The notes under the pieces were generated by a model that was not told the DNA's origin, searched no databases, and saw nothing but the letters and a program-made list of their open reading frames with translations. The position numbers and the translations under genes are program-made. From Ceratodon purpureus (lineage: Eukaryota > Streptophyta > Bryopsida > Pseudoditrichales > Ditrichaceae), in assembly GCA_014871385.1 (NCBI GenBank), contig CM026425.1, positions 12,391,152 through 12,455,151 on the forward strand: DNA of 64,000 nucleotides, read 5' to 3'. Positions 1-12,431 of this stretch are shown here, piece by piece (positions within the stretch are counted from its first letter, which is position 1; every line of letters begins with the position of its first letter).

Positions 1-674
1 TATTGTAAATTTGTATGTAAAATTTTTGTTTTAAAAACTAAATACTAGTTTATACAAATTCTGATCAAGGTTTAGAAGATCAATAAATTTTTAAAATCAA
101 CCACCATAGATCTCTATAATTTTAGCGGACAACTTCATTACAAACATTCTCATTTATCCATATTCATCTTTCCTACTAGTTCAACGATTTTGCTTATTTT
201 ACAACTAAAATCAATTATAACATGATTTAAGCAACTTGGGTACCTTCTTGTCTAATGTATATATTTTTGTTGGAAAATGATGATTAAAGAATTTGAAAAT
301 TAATATGCTTGAATTTGGCATTTTTTATATGGAATAAAAATAATAATAGGCGCTCGTCGTATTCAAAATTTAGATTGTGTTTTGCTAATTTCATCTTGAA
401 TAACAGTTATTTTTTGTTAAGTTCCTAAACTCATAAGAGAGAGAAATTTCGGTCTCCGAAGGATACTAGCGTGAATTATGAGTTTGTTTGAACCACCTCC
501 AATCCAAAACAACCTCCAATCCAAAACAACCTCCAATCCAATGCCTACAAACAAAGGTATGATCTACTCCCCGTTTTTGAAAGTAAACACTTTAGTCACA
601 AGTAACCAGTAACAAAAAATTATAATAATTAGGTTTTAAGTTTCATTTCAATATAAGTTTGGGCATCAAGCCAA

Positions 675-870
675 GAGTTCATTGTTGGTTGGTGGTGAGC
701 GTTTGTCTCATATAACTAGTTCGGGTTTGAACCCTGATGGACTCGTTTGAACAAATGTGAAAGATGAAGTGGTTTGGTACTACTAAGTGAGCAATTGCAG
801 GCAAGAAATGACTTGTGCCAACCAACATCCCATGACGCGTAACAAGAGACATTACACCCGTTGCTAACAT
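675..870 (+). repeat. Possible tRNA-derived SINE-like fragment
   Basis: A short stretch contains a motif resembling a Pol III B box (GGGTTTGAACCC near 724) about 35 bases after a GTTGGTTGGTGGTGAGCG segment that could be a worn A box. This is the arrangement of tRNA-derived SINE heads. No clear target-site duplication or tail was found, so the call is weak. It lies just beyond the 3' end of the decayed LINE. Confidence 0.22.
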
Positions 871-892
871 TAAAATAAAGTAGCTTTAGCTA

Positions 893-3800
893 GTGATTTT
901 TTTAATTTTTAATTTTATTTGTTTTTTTGTTTTTAATTATGGGGGGTGTAGTATTTGGGGTAGCGATTGATGGTTTTCTATTCTTATTTTGTGAAGGAAT
1001 ATAGATATGGCATATTGTATAAGGATAATATTTATGCTTTTAAAAGTATTTTTTGACGGGAAGCATAAGTATTTTTGATGGTAGGCATAAGTATTTTGAA
1101 ACTAGTTTCAAGTAATTTCATTGATGGGATGTGTGTAGTGGCTTTGGCGCTTGCTTTGATGACAATTAGGGGGTCGACTTTTTGTCCTTAAGCAACAATA
1201 CCAGCTATTATTGATATGTTTATGTTAGTTTTAGCTTCAAGTGTTTTTTTTGAGAATTTGTCATTGCAATATGCACTATAGGAAAACCTTGTTTTTTGTC
1301 ATGTCTTGAGTGATGTCTCAAAAAACGCAAAGACATCGACGCTGATGTCTTGCAAGCCCGAAGACATCTCAGACAAGGCGGATCTCTAAGAAGACATCCG
1401 CAAAGACATTCACATCTCCGCAGACATCTTCGCGTCTTCTTAAAGATACAGCTACTTTTAGTCCACCCAAGTTGCTACAGTACTCAAAAGTACCCAAAAG
1501 ACGCAGAAGACATCCTCCGGTCTTGCTAGACATCTTTCTCTATGTTAAAGACATTAGCAAAGTGATTGTGCGTCTTTAGAAGACATCACCAAAAACAAGG
1601 TTCTCTTATAGTGATGTGAATTCAATGAGTTGTATGATAAGATTGGGGTCTATTTGTGTGGAGGGGTCATTTTGATATGATAGTTCTTTGATACAAAGAG
1701 TATTAGGTCTAAATCTTGAGTCACACTGGCATCTTTGCGCACCACATGCGCAAAGAAGTAGCCAATTAAGAATGGTATTTTATTGAGGTTTATTATTGAA
1801 GGTGCGAGCATTCATGAGAATATAACAACAAGATTTTTAAGATGATATTAGTAATTTCTTAATTTCCTACACTACTTTGTTGTGTCTATTGACGTAAAGT
1901 GAATAAATGTGTTTTTGTTTGCATGTAAGTAATACATGTAACTATGTATCTAGTTTGTATGAGTTGCAAATGGGGTATGAAATAGAAGGATATTTTTGTC
2001 TTCCAAAAAACATTTGTTTTCTAGCATTGGCTATGTAAGTTCACAAACGGAATTTGATGAAGCATGATTTTTGTTTGTATGTGATAACCAGGTTTTTCCA
2101 AAATTCATTAGAAAGTTCTTTGTCTATATCTTCATTTCCTATCCATTTGTAGATATTAGGGATTGTATGGCCATGATTTCTATGTTGTTTTCTATATTAT
2201 ATTTTATAATTTATTTTTCTAAAAATCTAACTTGGCCTTTGTCAAGAATATCCATCATCGAGGCCCAAACGTCTTTTTGATAATAGTATGGGGTGGCATG
2301 GGTTTATTTGTATGGATGAGTAGCAATTATGTACGCTAGGTTTCAACCTTCTTTTGCCAATTTATCGGCTTTTTTGTTGTCAATATTAACGTATGTTCTA
2401 ACTTTGTATAATGTAATCGGTTGTTTCCAATTTTGAAGTAGTTGTACCATAGAGGCAAGTATGACTTGGTCGAAGTGTGAGGTGTTTAATCAATGTGTGA
2501 AGTAGGTATAATACGTTTAGACAATCAATAAATATGTATGCGAATTTGTTAAGGTATTGTGTATTGATAATTCTTAATATTTTATGTACAGCTATCATTT
2601 CCACACGTAGTATATTTTGGTGTCCATAGAGTCTTTTAAGGATATTGAGGCCCCCGGGGCTGTAAATACAGTATCCAACCTTTTCTTTCTTTATACGCTA
2701 AGGATAATTTCTTTGGGTTTTTAAAGGAGCCGTTAGTATAGTAGCTGAATTCGGGGTGGAATTTTAGTGATAAATATGTTTGGTAGTTTAAAAGTTTTAG
2801 TGGTGAATTTGTTTGGTAGTTTGGAAGTTGTGGGATATGTATGTTATAATTTGTGGGTGTATTTGGATAGATTAATTTAGACCATTTTTTACTAAAATCA
2901 TCAAAGGTATTTGAAGGGGTCGTTGGCAAAATTTGTGTATAAATTTGTAATATATGGAGATTATTTACTATGTAAGTGAGTTGATTCATTTGCTCATAGC
3001 TACCAATGTTGTTGGTTTGGTGGTCGATGTAGGATATTCATAATGTAGATAATTCATTTCTTGAGATGTTAAGTTTAGAGGATATTGTAGGTTTTTTGTA
3101 TGTGATGGTATCTACGGCAAAGTGTGTAAATAAGTGTATCTGGGAATGGGCCTGTATATGGGTTAAAATTTTGATACCAGCCATTATCTAAGGAGATGAG
3201 TATAGTGATTGTATTGAGGTTGTTTATGGTGGCCAGGTCGGCCCAGTGGATGGCTTGTTGTAAATTTGTTGTAATGTGGAGTGAACATAACTAATTCCTT
3301 TCCATTTTTTATCAAACGTTTTTCTCTAGAGATCCAAACATTTTGTCCATGAGAATGGTGAGTAAAATTGGGTAAATTGTGTGAATAACGTAACTAGAGA
3401 TGAGAAATATGAATGGTTTATATTGAATGTTGTTATTAGGAAATCCAATATTGGTGTTGATAATGTGTATTGGGCATATTTAAGTATATCATTTTTTGGA
3501 ATACAGTATTTATACCTTTGATATAGCCAAACAATTTCAATTTCAAATGGTCGGGTAGGTGCTTTGAGTCCGTGTGGAGAATTTTTTGCATGTTAATATT
3601 GTTCTGATAGCCACAATATTCTAGTTTTTGGGATGGTGATGAAGTGCCGGCCATTATCTGTGTATAATGAATGAAAGGGGTTTGGGGATGTCTAGAGAGG
3701 ATTGGTTGTGAAGTAGGATGTTGGGTTTATTTTTGTGTAGTCATTTTTTAGAGTTTGTGGGGGTAGCGGTTTGGCATGGTAGATGGCATTCTTGGTGACA

Positions 3801-4420
3801 AGAGGGGTAACAAAATAATTGATTAGGTATGTTTAATGGAGTTTTGATGACTTTGGTGGAATTGAAGTGGTATATTTTAAAATCGTCTGAATTCATTAAG
3901 GTGATACGAGAGCTTGACATTGTTTGATGACTTTAGTTGTAGTGGTGTTTCTTTTTGTTCTCCATTTTACTAATGGTGCAAGATTTATTCCAAGATACCT
4001 TTATGGTTCGTGTTGGTCCAAAATAATTGGTAATGGTTGGTTCTATAATTTATATTGGTAGCTTGGATCTGGGCTTTGAATGCTATGGAGTTCATTTTTT
4101 ATTTATTTGAGCATCCACTTATTGCACATTTGGGTATTTCAAGGTCCATTCCTGCCCATTTGCAGAATTTGTCTAGTTTATTTAGTTGAATTTGTAATGA
4201 TTCTAGTTTGTTAGCGATTGCTGCTAAATCATAAGCGTATGTTGTAAATGAGATTTTTACTTTGGATGATATAAAGGTGTAACCATAGTCACTTTGTTGT
4301 AGCCATTTAAAAAGGTGTTCTAAGAATATTATAAATAGGGATGAGCTAAGATTATCTCCTTGTATTATACCTCTTTGAATCGGAATAGGTAAGGGTTCAA
4401 ACTCTTAAGCTTTCATTGGT
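893..4420 (-). mobile_element. Decayed non-LTR retrotransposon (RT, RNase H, zinc knuckle)
   Basis: Read on the minus strand, this region is a broken ORF2 of a LINE. From about 4400 downward it encodes a reverse-transcriptase core (IQRGIIQGDNLSSSLFIIFL). Next comes the catalytic block, decayed to TYAYDLAAI where YADD is expected, and then a thumb motif KYLGINLAPLVKW near 3980. An RNase H domain follows (YYTNGSF near 2735, IFIDCLN near 2530, NKKADKLAKEG near 2360). A C-terminal knuckle region comes next (YPICNS...HVLLTC near 1950) and a conserved tail (VDPLIVI near 1160). Several stops and frame changes make it inactive. The 3' end at 893-950 is A-rich on the coding strand. The endonuclease half is missing, so the copy is 5'-truncated near 4420. 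A CACTA-type MITE interrupts it. Confidence 0.8.
1274..1613. mobile_element. Non-autonomous CACTA-type MITE, 340 bp
   Basis: The ends form near-perfect terminal inverted repeats of about 25 bp that begin CACTATARGARAACCTTG. Both sides carry the 3-bp direct repeat ATG (1271-1273 and 1614-1616), the duplication size expected of CACTA/EnSpm elements. The interior holds many copies of AGACATC and its complement, resembling the subterminal transposase-binding repeats of this superfamily. It has no coding capacity. It sits in the decayed LINE between codons of its C-terminal region. Confidence 0.85.
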
Positions 4421-5278
4421 TAATATAAAATGGTTTGTTTATTGTATGTAAGTTATTGTTACATGTTAATCATTATTTTCTTTTTTAAAGATTGTGCTTT
4501 TAAATAAAAAATGGAAAGGTAAGGGACTTTGTAATGTATGTTAACAATTATGGGTACATATTTACAATCTTGGACATTATTTATTCATTTTTTTTTCTTT
4601 TAAAGACATAGAATCAAGAATTCTCATAAAATAATCACTGATTAATTTTGTCTATTGAAAGAATATTGTATCCCAACTTTATTCATTGTCTTTTAGTAAA
4701 TGAGAAGAATTTTAAATTTTTATTTTATTTTTGTCAAGTGGAGGCTATTTTTAAGCATACAAAATTCAATGAAAAACCATGCGTGTATCAAACTTGTATT
4801 TTTGAATATCACAAGAATCTACTAAAGCTTTACATAATACTTTGCATGCATCCTTGCTGTATATACAAGTAGAAAAAGGGATTAACTTGAAGACTTGATT
4901 CCTTTTGCACTTCTAAAGGCATGAAAAAGATATTGCATTACTCTCTTTTATTTGCTTGAGGTTTGAAGCCAAAGAAGTAGATAAGAAGAACATGTAAGAT
5001 TTTTATACCATACTATGATAACATGAATCTTAATAAAGCATCTCTTTTGTTTTTATTTGAACACTCTTCTTTTATTGTCGAGAAAAGGTTCTCAAGAATC
5101 TTAACTAATAAAATTAAGTTTTTGGTGTCCAAATTCTTTCTGATTGCCCAACCTTTGTGAATTTTTTTCAACAACGACAACTGTGCCATTTAAATGGCAA
5201 GAAGGCTCCAAAAGTGTCGGTTAATAGTGTTGTAGCCTTACTTTGCAGGTGGACTAGATGTAAGGGATGTATGCAATT
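4421..5278. other. AT-rich spacer without recognisable gene
   Basis: Only short, low-complexity open frames are present (for example 4648-4872, rich in Phe, Leu and Lys). No splice-consistent protein similarity was seen. It may include eroded 5' LINE sequence. Confidence 0.4.
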
Positions 5279-5684
5279 CTAAGGTATACACACCTATAAC
5301 TGATAACACTCCCATCACGGATCAATAGACTTACTGGTTGCTGTGAATTGGAAAACCAGAAACAGATAATTGATGAACAGGAGATTTACGATGCTTCCTC
5401 CAATAGAATGCCTCTCTGAGTGTTACGGAAATAGATAGTCTTAGGTTTGTTCACTACTCTTGTTGTTGTCGGTTATGGATGAAGCTATATGTTGGTTATG
5501 GGTTGTGACCAACTTTTGTACAAAAAAAATTGTAGTGATTCTAATTTTACTTAATTAATTTTAAAAAAAAAAACTCAATCTTCATGAACCTTATTTTCCT
5601 ACACACAAAAAATAACTCCTCGATAACCCAAGATATATTCTACTGAAATGCTTAAGTTATCGGTTATAGGTGTGTATACCTTAG
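5279..5684. mobile_element. Inverted-repeat element, family CTAAGGT (copy 1)
   Basis: The ends are inverted repeats of about 28 bp beginning CTAAGGTATACACACCTATA and continuing with AC-GATAAC. The same termini, and some inner sequence (a GGGTTATCGA block), recur in an element at 53241-53532, so this is a repeated family. No coding region was found. I see no convincing target-site duplication, so the superfamily is not assigned. Confidence 0.6.
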
Positions 5685-6882
5685 TTGAGCAATCCGCCAT
5701 CCAAGAGAAAGCACTTTCCACAAGGAAGTTTGCCACATTTAGAGAAGGATAACTTGAACAATTACCGTACATCAATATTAGTTCTTTCACCCTAGAACAA
5801 ATATTTAAATTTTTTGAAAAAATAAAATCATCTTCCAAAAATTTAATTTTCCAATTTTTGTTTTCTTTTAAAGTTTTTAAAAATAAACTTAAATGGAGTA
5901 AAAATAGAAAAAATATCACATAAAAAAGTATCATATTTTCATTTTTCCAACTTAAAGATTTTAAATTTTTTGGTTTTAAGTTTTTAGAATTATTTATGAA
6001 CTTGCTATCTACGTACGTACAGTATTGTAAAGTTCAGTGACATGAATTAGCTTGCTTTCAAATGAATCTTCGCTTCCAGCTAGAAAGATTTCTAATTCAC
6101 AAGGATTCAACCATCTTCCAACTACAATACATCAAGGACAACTCGCTGTGAAGCTCTCATCCTGATCTTGCCTGTCTAAACAGACAACACAACTTGACAT
6201 TCGAAGAGCTTACAGACGTGGTAGGAAATTTACAAAGATGAGTGCTTCAAATTCTCACAGCCATGAACACGAGCTTCCAATGCAGTCAGGGAACCCCTGC
6301 TGATCAAACTCTCCAACTTGTAACAGTTTGCTCCCTCTCATCACTTCCATTTTTAAACACATCCTAAGCGCATCAAGGAGGGGTATCATTCTACTCAAAT
6401 CGGGTGTTTCAATCAATAGCTAGTTGACGGCGCAGTGCAGAATCTGGAGGTACGGTTGATTGATGAGGCAGGGAGAGCAGGACCACCGTTACCAGAACAA
6501 CTCAAGTGCTTAAATAATTGGAAACCTCAAGCAGGACCAGCACCCTTAGTCCATGGAAATGAGTAAAATCTGGTAACCGGACGTTCATAAGAAACATGGA
6601 CCACCCTCAGTCCATAGAAATAGCTCCGATCTGGAAACCAACGTCAACAGCTGATGACCAATACACATAAAAAGCCCGCAAGACTCCAATGCAAGAGCAT
6701 TCCCTTGATTAAACTGCCCAAGCCAGAAATATGATTCAACATCTCAAAACCACGTCAATGCATAACCCGCAATTATGTGACAATACTCGCATCCGGCAAC
6801 TTGAAAAGATCTCGCAACCCAAAGCATGCAGCTTCCCCAAGGCAACCAAACTCCCAAGACTTGGCACTGCTGTCAGCGACTT
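5685..6882. other. Spacer with decayed LRR sequence downstream of the TNL stop
   Basis: The first stretch is AT-rich and featureless. Between about 6760 and 6882 the minus strand continues the LRR pattern past the TAG stop of the receptor gene (KSLTAV, then LGSLVAL, then ALGCE) before dissolving. This is probably 3' UTR built from former coding sequence. Confidence 0.5.
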
Positions 6883-8760
6883 CTAACCAGCAATTCCCAA
6901 TGTCCGCAATTTTGTGAGATTACTCACCGGCAGCTCATGAAGACTCTCGCAACCATCCGAATCAAGCTCCTCCAAAGCAACCAAGCTTCCAAGACCTGGC
7001 ACTGCTGTCAGCCACTTGCAATCCCGAAGATTCAATGTTCGCAATTTTGTGAGATTACTTACATCCGGCAGCTCATGAAGACTCTCACATTCCCATAGCC
7101 AGAGCTCCTCCAAGGCAACCAAGCTCCCAAGACCTGGCACTGCTGTAAGCGACTTGCAACCCCAAAGATTCAATATTTGCAATTTTGTGAGATTACTAAC
7201 ATCCGGCAGCTCATGAAGATTCTCACAAACATCCGCATCAAGCTCCATCAAGGCAACCAAGCTTCCAAGACCTGGCACTGCTGTCAGCGACTTGCAACCC
7301 GCAATTCCCAATGTCCGCAATTTTGTGAGATTACTCACATCCGGCAGCTCATGAAGACTCTGGCAACCATCCGCATCAAGCTCCTCCAAGGCAACCAAGC
7401 TCCCAAGACCTGGCACTGCTGTCAGCGACTTGCAACCCGCAATTCCCAATGTCCGCAATTTTATGAGACAACTCACATCCGGCAGCTCATGAAGACTCTC
7501 ACAACCATCCGCATCAAGCTTCTCCAAGGCAACCAAGCTTCCAAGACCTGGCACTGCTGTCAGCCACTTGCAACCCCGAAGATTCAATGTTCGCAATTTT
7601 GTGAGATTACTTACATCCGGCAGCTCATGAAGACTCTCGCAACCCAAAGCATCGAGCAGCTCCAAGGCAACCAAGCTCCCAAGACCTCGCACTGCTGTCA
7701 GCAACATGCAACCCCGAAGGTACAATGTCCCCAATTTTGTGAGATTACTCACATCCGGTAGTTCATGAAGACTCTCGCAACCATCCGCATCAAGCTCCTC
7801 CAAGGCAACCAAGCTCCCAAGACCTAGCACTGCTGTCAGCAACTTCAAACCCCGAAGATTCAATATCCGCAATTTTGTGAGATTACTCACATCCGGCAGC
7901 TCATGAAGACTCTCGCAACCATCCGCATCAAGCTCCTCCAAGGCAACCAAGCTTTCAAGACCTGGCACTGCTGTCAGCGACTTCCAACCCCGAAGATTCA
8001 ATATCCGCAATTTTGTGAGATTACTCACATCCGGCAGCTCATGAAGACTCTCACATTCCCGAAGCCGGAGCTCCTCCAAGGCAACCAAGCTCCCAAGACC
8101 TGGCACTGCTGTGAGCGACTTGCAACCCCAAAGATTCAATATTTGCAATTTTGTGAGATTACTCACATCCGGCAGCTCATGAAGACTCTGGCAACCCAAA
8201 GCATCGAGCAGCTCCAAGGCAACCAAGCTCCCAAAACCTGGCACTGCTGTCAGTGACTTGCAATCCCGAAGATTCAATGTTCGCAATTTCGTGAGATTAC
8301 TCACATCCGGCAGCTCATGAAGACTCTCACATTCCCATAGCCAGAGCTCCTCCAATGCAACAACGCTCCCAAGACCTGGCACTGCTGTGAGCGACTTGCA
8401 ACCCCAAAGATTCAATATTTGCAATTTTGTGAGATTACTCACATCCGGCAGCTCATGAAGACTCTCACAACCATCCGCATCAAGCTCCATCAAGGCAACC
8501 AAGCTTCCAAGACCTGGCACTGCTGTCAGCGACTTGCAATCCCGAAGATTCAATATCCGCAATTTTGTGAGATTACTCACATCCGGCAGCTCATGAAGAC
8601 TCTGGCAACCATCCGCATCAAGCTCCTCCAAGGCAACCAAGCTCCCAAGACCTGGCACTGCTGTCAGTGACTTGCAACCCCGAAGATTCAATATACGCAA
8701 TTTTGTGAGACTACTCACATCCGGCAGCTCATGAAGACTCTCGCAACGGAAAGCATGGAG
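6883..8760 (-). repeat. Tandem array of a 138-bp LRR-coding unit
   Basis: About 13.5 head-to-tail copies of a 138-bp unit encode a 46-residue double LRR: SLHELPDVSNLTKL, then CKSLTAVPGLGSLVALEELD. Units differ by a few residues, mostly at predicted exposed positions (DADGC, WLWEC, DALGC, RLREC). Neighbouring pairs recur, for example units 2-4 and 11-13, which implies block duplications larger than one unit. The last, partial copy lacks one Asp codon (LPVSNL) and ends in the TAG stop. Confidence 0.9.
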
Positions 8761-11700
8761 CAGCTCCAAGGCAACCAAGCTTCCAAGACCTGGCACTGCT
8801 GTTAGCGATTCGCAATACGCAATTCCTAGTCTCCGCAATTTTGTGAGCATTTGCAGTCTCGGCAGCATTTTGAGGCTTTTGCAGTTATCAAGTATTAGTG
8901 TTGTCATGCCAATGGTATTACCTACACCAGGTAAGCTCGGCAGACAGTAACAACCTCTAAGATTCAAGATTCGTAATTTGGTCATTTCTGAGCTCAGTCC
9001 CGATATGTGAACCTTGCCGCTGAAGTCAATACGAGCTTCTTGCAAGGATCTCAACCCGCCTAAATCCAATGTTGGTCTCGTTGAAGATGTTTCATGTGTT
9101 GCATGTATTTGATGTTTATATTCTCGATCATAACAAGTCAAGCGCAAGACCTGGAGTTTGGGTGGGAAGGTAATAATGGTTGTCGAAGGTAGACTTCCAG
9201 TGATGTTCCACGAAAGTATTTTCAGGTTTTCCAGAGATTTCATTTCCTGAACTAAATATTCATCAAACCTGCATTCAATCCTCAAGCTTTTAAGCCGATT
9301 TAAGAGTCCCAGGTTGAGAGCATTCTCTTCCACATTCACACACACCAATTTCAGAACTGTGACTTTCGAGCAGTTGCTAAAGTCAATACTCTTCACAGTT
9401 GTTGTGCTATTCCTGTCTCCCCTAATAGATATTCTTTGCAATTTCTTCCAACCGCCATCGTGCAGCTTGGATTCCTGATCTTCACTCTCCCAGATCTCAT
9501 ACAGCCAGGGCGGAGATTTATTTTTCCAAGCGTTTGCTTCCACTTTGGCAAACTCGCGCCACAAATCATGTACACCAACTATTGTGGTACCATCACCCAA
9601 CTCCTCTAACAATGATTTCCTCTTCAGGTGACGCAACTGCAAGCCATTAACAACATTCACATCAACAATTCTATGCAATATCTCCAGCACTTACAGGCTT
9701 TCAAAGCCATTTTGTTAGCATACGCAATCAAAACACATCGGCATTCAGCACAGACAATTTATATTAAAACTATCTCATATGTACAAGTATGTTTCCTAAA
9801 ATATCTCTTTAAAGTATCTATGTGGAAACATGATAAAGCCAACCAAGGAATGAGTGAAAGATCTCACAAAGTCAAATACCATGATTAGAAGTCTCACCTG
9901 ATTATGAACATCATTTACGCTCAAGCCATGCACCGTGCTGAGCCATTTGAAGATGTTCCAACCACCATCATGATTATAGTGATCATATTCATCAAGGCCA
10001 TAATCACTTTTAGTGTCAAAAAGAACCACATCCAAAAACATTATTTTATACCGGTCGTTTTGCAAATCGTCAAAACTATTTCTCAAGATTGAGAAGACAG
10101 GATCTTGATATTCTCTAAATCGGTTGAATGTTTCCTTGTCCTTCAAATGCAACCACCATTTTGAATAATCCATTGATTCAAGTTGACTTCCCAACACCTT
10201 CAATGCCAAAGGATGGTAATGGAAATTACTATTCTTGCCTTTGGAAAAATAACATCGCCGAATGCATTGATTGAGAAGCTTCTCATCAACGTCTTCCTTG
10301 TAGGGTGCATTCTCAAACTCTAGTTTAGGTACAGCATACTTGAGAAATAAAGCCTGTGCCTCATGTGTTTCTAAATCTGGCATAGCAATATGGTCGTGAA
10401 TTTTCAACTCCTTTGTAATTATCATAGGTGACCGAGCGGTCACCAATACGATACTGCTACCAGCTCCTAATCGAATGTAGCGCTTGGTTTCTTCATATAT
10501 CTGAGTCTTATCCAGCACATTGTCAATTGCCAAAAATATCCTTTGTAATTGCAAACCTTTCTCCAGCTTTTGGTAACACTGCAAATACCAACATAAGCTT
10601 TAAAGAGTTAAAAATTGTGATACCATATCCATTAGTTCATGAAAAGATTATAAAATTCAAGTAACTAGTCTTGAATGGAGCTTTCACAACAAATCGTTAG
10701 CAAGTCAATGATGTATCCCTCTACAATTGAAGAATAAACATACCTCTTCTTCAGACCAATTTTTTGAAACCTCACTATTCAACTTCATAAGCTTCGTGAA
10801 GACCTCTTGCAACCTGTCCTTTTCGGATTTGGCAGTGTCAAACTCAATGTGGCATACTCTTCCATCAAGCTCCTTGTAATAGTGCTTGCACAAATATTTA
10901 CAAGACGTGGTTTTACCAATACCACCTACACCATACAAGCCCACGACTTGTTTTCCATAGGCTTGAGACACAGGCGTATTGAAAATCTTCTCACAAATAA
11001 TCTATCAAGGAAAACAATGAAAACCGAAGTCAAAATTCAGTACATCTCTTATCATAAAAAAAATTAGCGTCACGGAGTTAATAAAGTATTAAATCATTTT
11101 CACCTAACGTAATCAGTACTAGCTTATTGCAGAAGGAAACAATTGTAGATTTTAGATTCTCTAGTACCAATACCTGGCAAAACCGAGCACCCCCTTGGAC
11201 ATAAGAATAATCAGGAAATGGTGACACCCTCGAATTAATTTCCTTCACAATTTCTGTTCGCAATTTGACACTCCCCTGTGTCGCATTATATACGAATCCT
11301 TGTGTTGGGCCCAAGCTATTTAAAGCTTTATCCCACTCAGGTATCCTTACCAGTTTCTCCTTGTCAGGGTTTTCCTTAACATTGTCAGCCCACTTTTCCC
11401 AATCTAAAAGCCACTTGTTACGTTTATCAACATCGTCAAGGTCTGCAGGTGAAATGCCATAAAATATAGGAATTATTCTTGTTTTGCATTCCACCATGTA
11501 TGCCAACTCAAACATTGGCCATATTGTAAGCGATAAAAAATCCTCGGACAAAACAACTATTGCAACTTCACATTGTCGAATAGCGGCACATATATTGTTT
11601 GTGGTATTTTCTGTAACTGGCAAGCTGTACTCATCCCGGTCAAAGAATGGAGAATAACCACAATTTCTCAAATCTTTGTCCAACTGCTCCACAAAATCTC

Positions 11701-12033
11701 TTTGCTTTCGACTATAACTGAGAAAAACTTCATGCTTGCCCACAACCCCGTGATCCCTGCTCATCCAAATAACAGCCAAATCTCAAATCAATGCAAATCA
11801 CAGAATATATAACCTTGAGTCAACAGAATCCTCATTCAAAAAGTTAAGAAATGGTTTTATACAAACGAAAAATAAAAGTTCAGAAATGCCGGCCTTTCGG
11901 TGCGCACAGCTATGTCTTGTCGATATCGATATCTGGAAAAGGCGGTTCTATGCAATCATGCAATTCAACAAACAATACAGATGTATCAAGTTACGATTAC
12001 TCACCTCGGTTCTTGGCCATCTTGCGAAGTCAT
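6883..12033 (-). CDS. TIR-NB-ARC-LRR (TNL) disease-resistance-like receptor
   Basis: This is an intracellular immune receptor of the TNL class. I infer exons 12033-12005, 11756-11174, 11001-10744, 10578-9898 and 9681-6883, about 1,449 aa, all with GT-AG borders and matching phases. The TIR domain (HEVFLSYSRKQRDF, then WPMFELAYMVEC with the conserved Glu) fills about residues 18-160. The NB-ARC has a P-loop GVGGIGKTT, kinase-2 FLAIDNV, an RNBS-B-like SSIVLVTAR, a GLPL-like HPLALKVLG and VHD in place of MHD. LRRs follow, including the 46-residue tandem array. The tiny first exon has a strong GTGAGT donor; if it is not used, translation could start at ATG 11764. The gene ends at a TAG inside an LRR unit, and repeat-like sequence continues beyond. 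The fourth acceptor (AG just before ATATTGCATAG) was chosen on phase. Confidence 0.85.
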
Positions 12034-12252
12034 TGCTTCACATCAAGGAAGTCCAGAAGGCTAGTCCAGCCATTCAACGCCCTGATCAGAAATCACTCGA
12101 GTTTATTAAGCAACTCATTTGTGACTCCACCTGCACCCTACGACACAGCACGTCCTACCATCAAAACACATTGACCTCAGAAGCTCAAACGCAACTTAGA
12201 AAAGGTACGAGAATATGTCCAGATACCATCATCTATCAGCACAGCGAAGTCT

Positions 12253-12431
12253 GGACAAAAGTTTGGACGAAAATTTTGGATAAGAGTTTGGACCAAAGTT
12301 TGGACGAAAGCGTGGACGAAAGCATGGACGAAAGCTTGGACGAAAGCATGGACGAAAGCATGGACGAAAGCTTGGACGAAAGCATGGACGAAAGCTTGGA
12401 CGAAGCTTGGACGAGAGCTTGGACGAAAGTT
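12253..12431. repeat. 12-bp minisatellite upstream of the TNL gene
   Basis: Copies of TGGACGAAAGCW alternate CTTGGACGAAAG and CATGGACGAAAG, with degenerate flanking copies. Because the unit length is a multiple of three and contains no stop, several frames are open (for example SMDESLDE repeats on the plus strand). I read these as by-products, not genes. The array lies about 220 bp upstream of the inferred TNL start. Confidence 0.8.

Noticed and set aside
6826..8670. Plus-strand open frames opposite the LRR array (repeats such as QGNQAPKTWHCCQ)
   Set aside because: They are mirror frames of the tandem LRR coding repeat on the minus strand.
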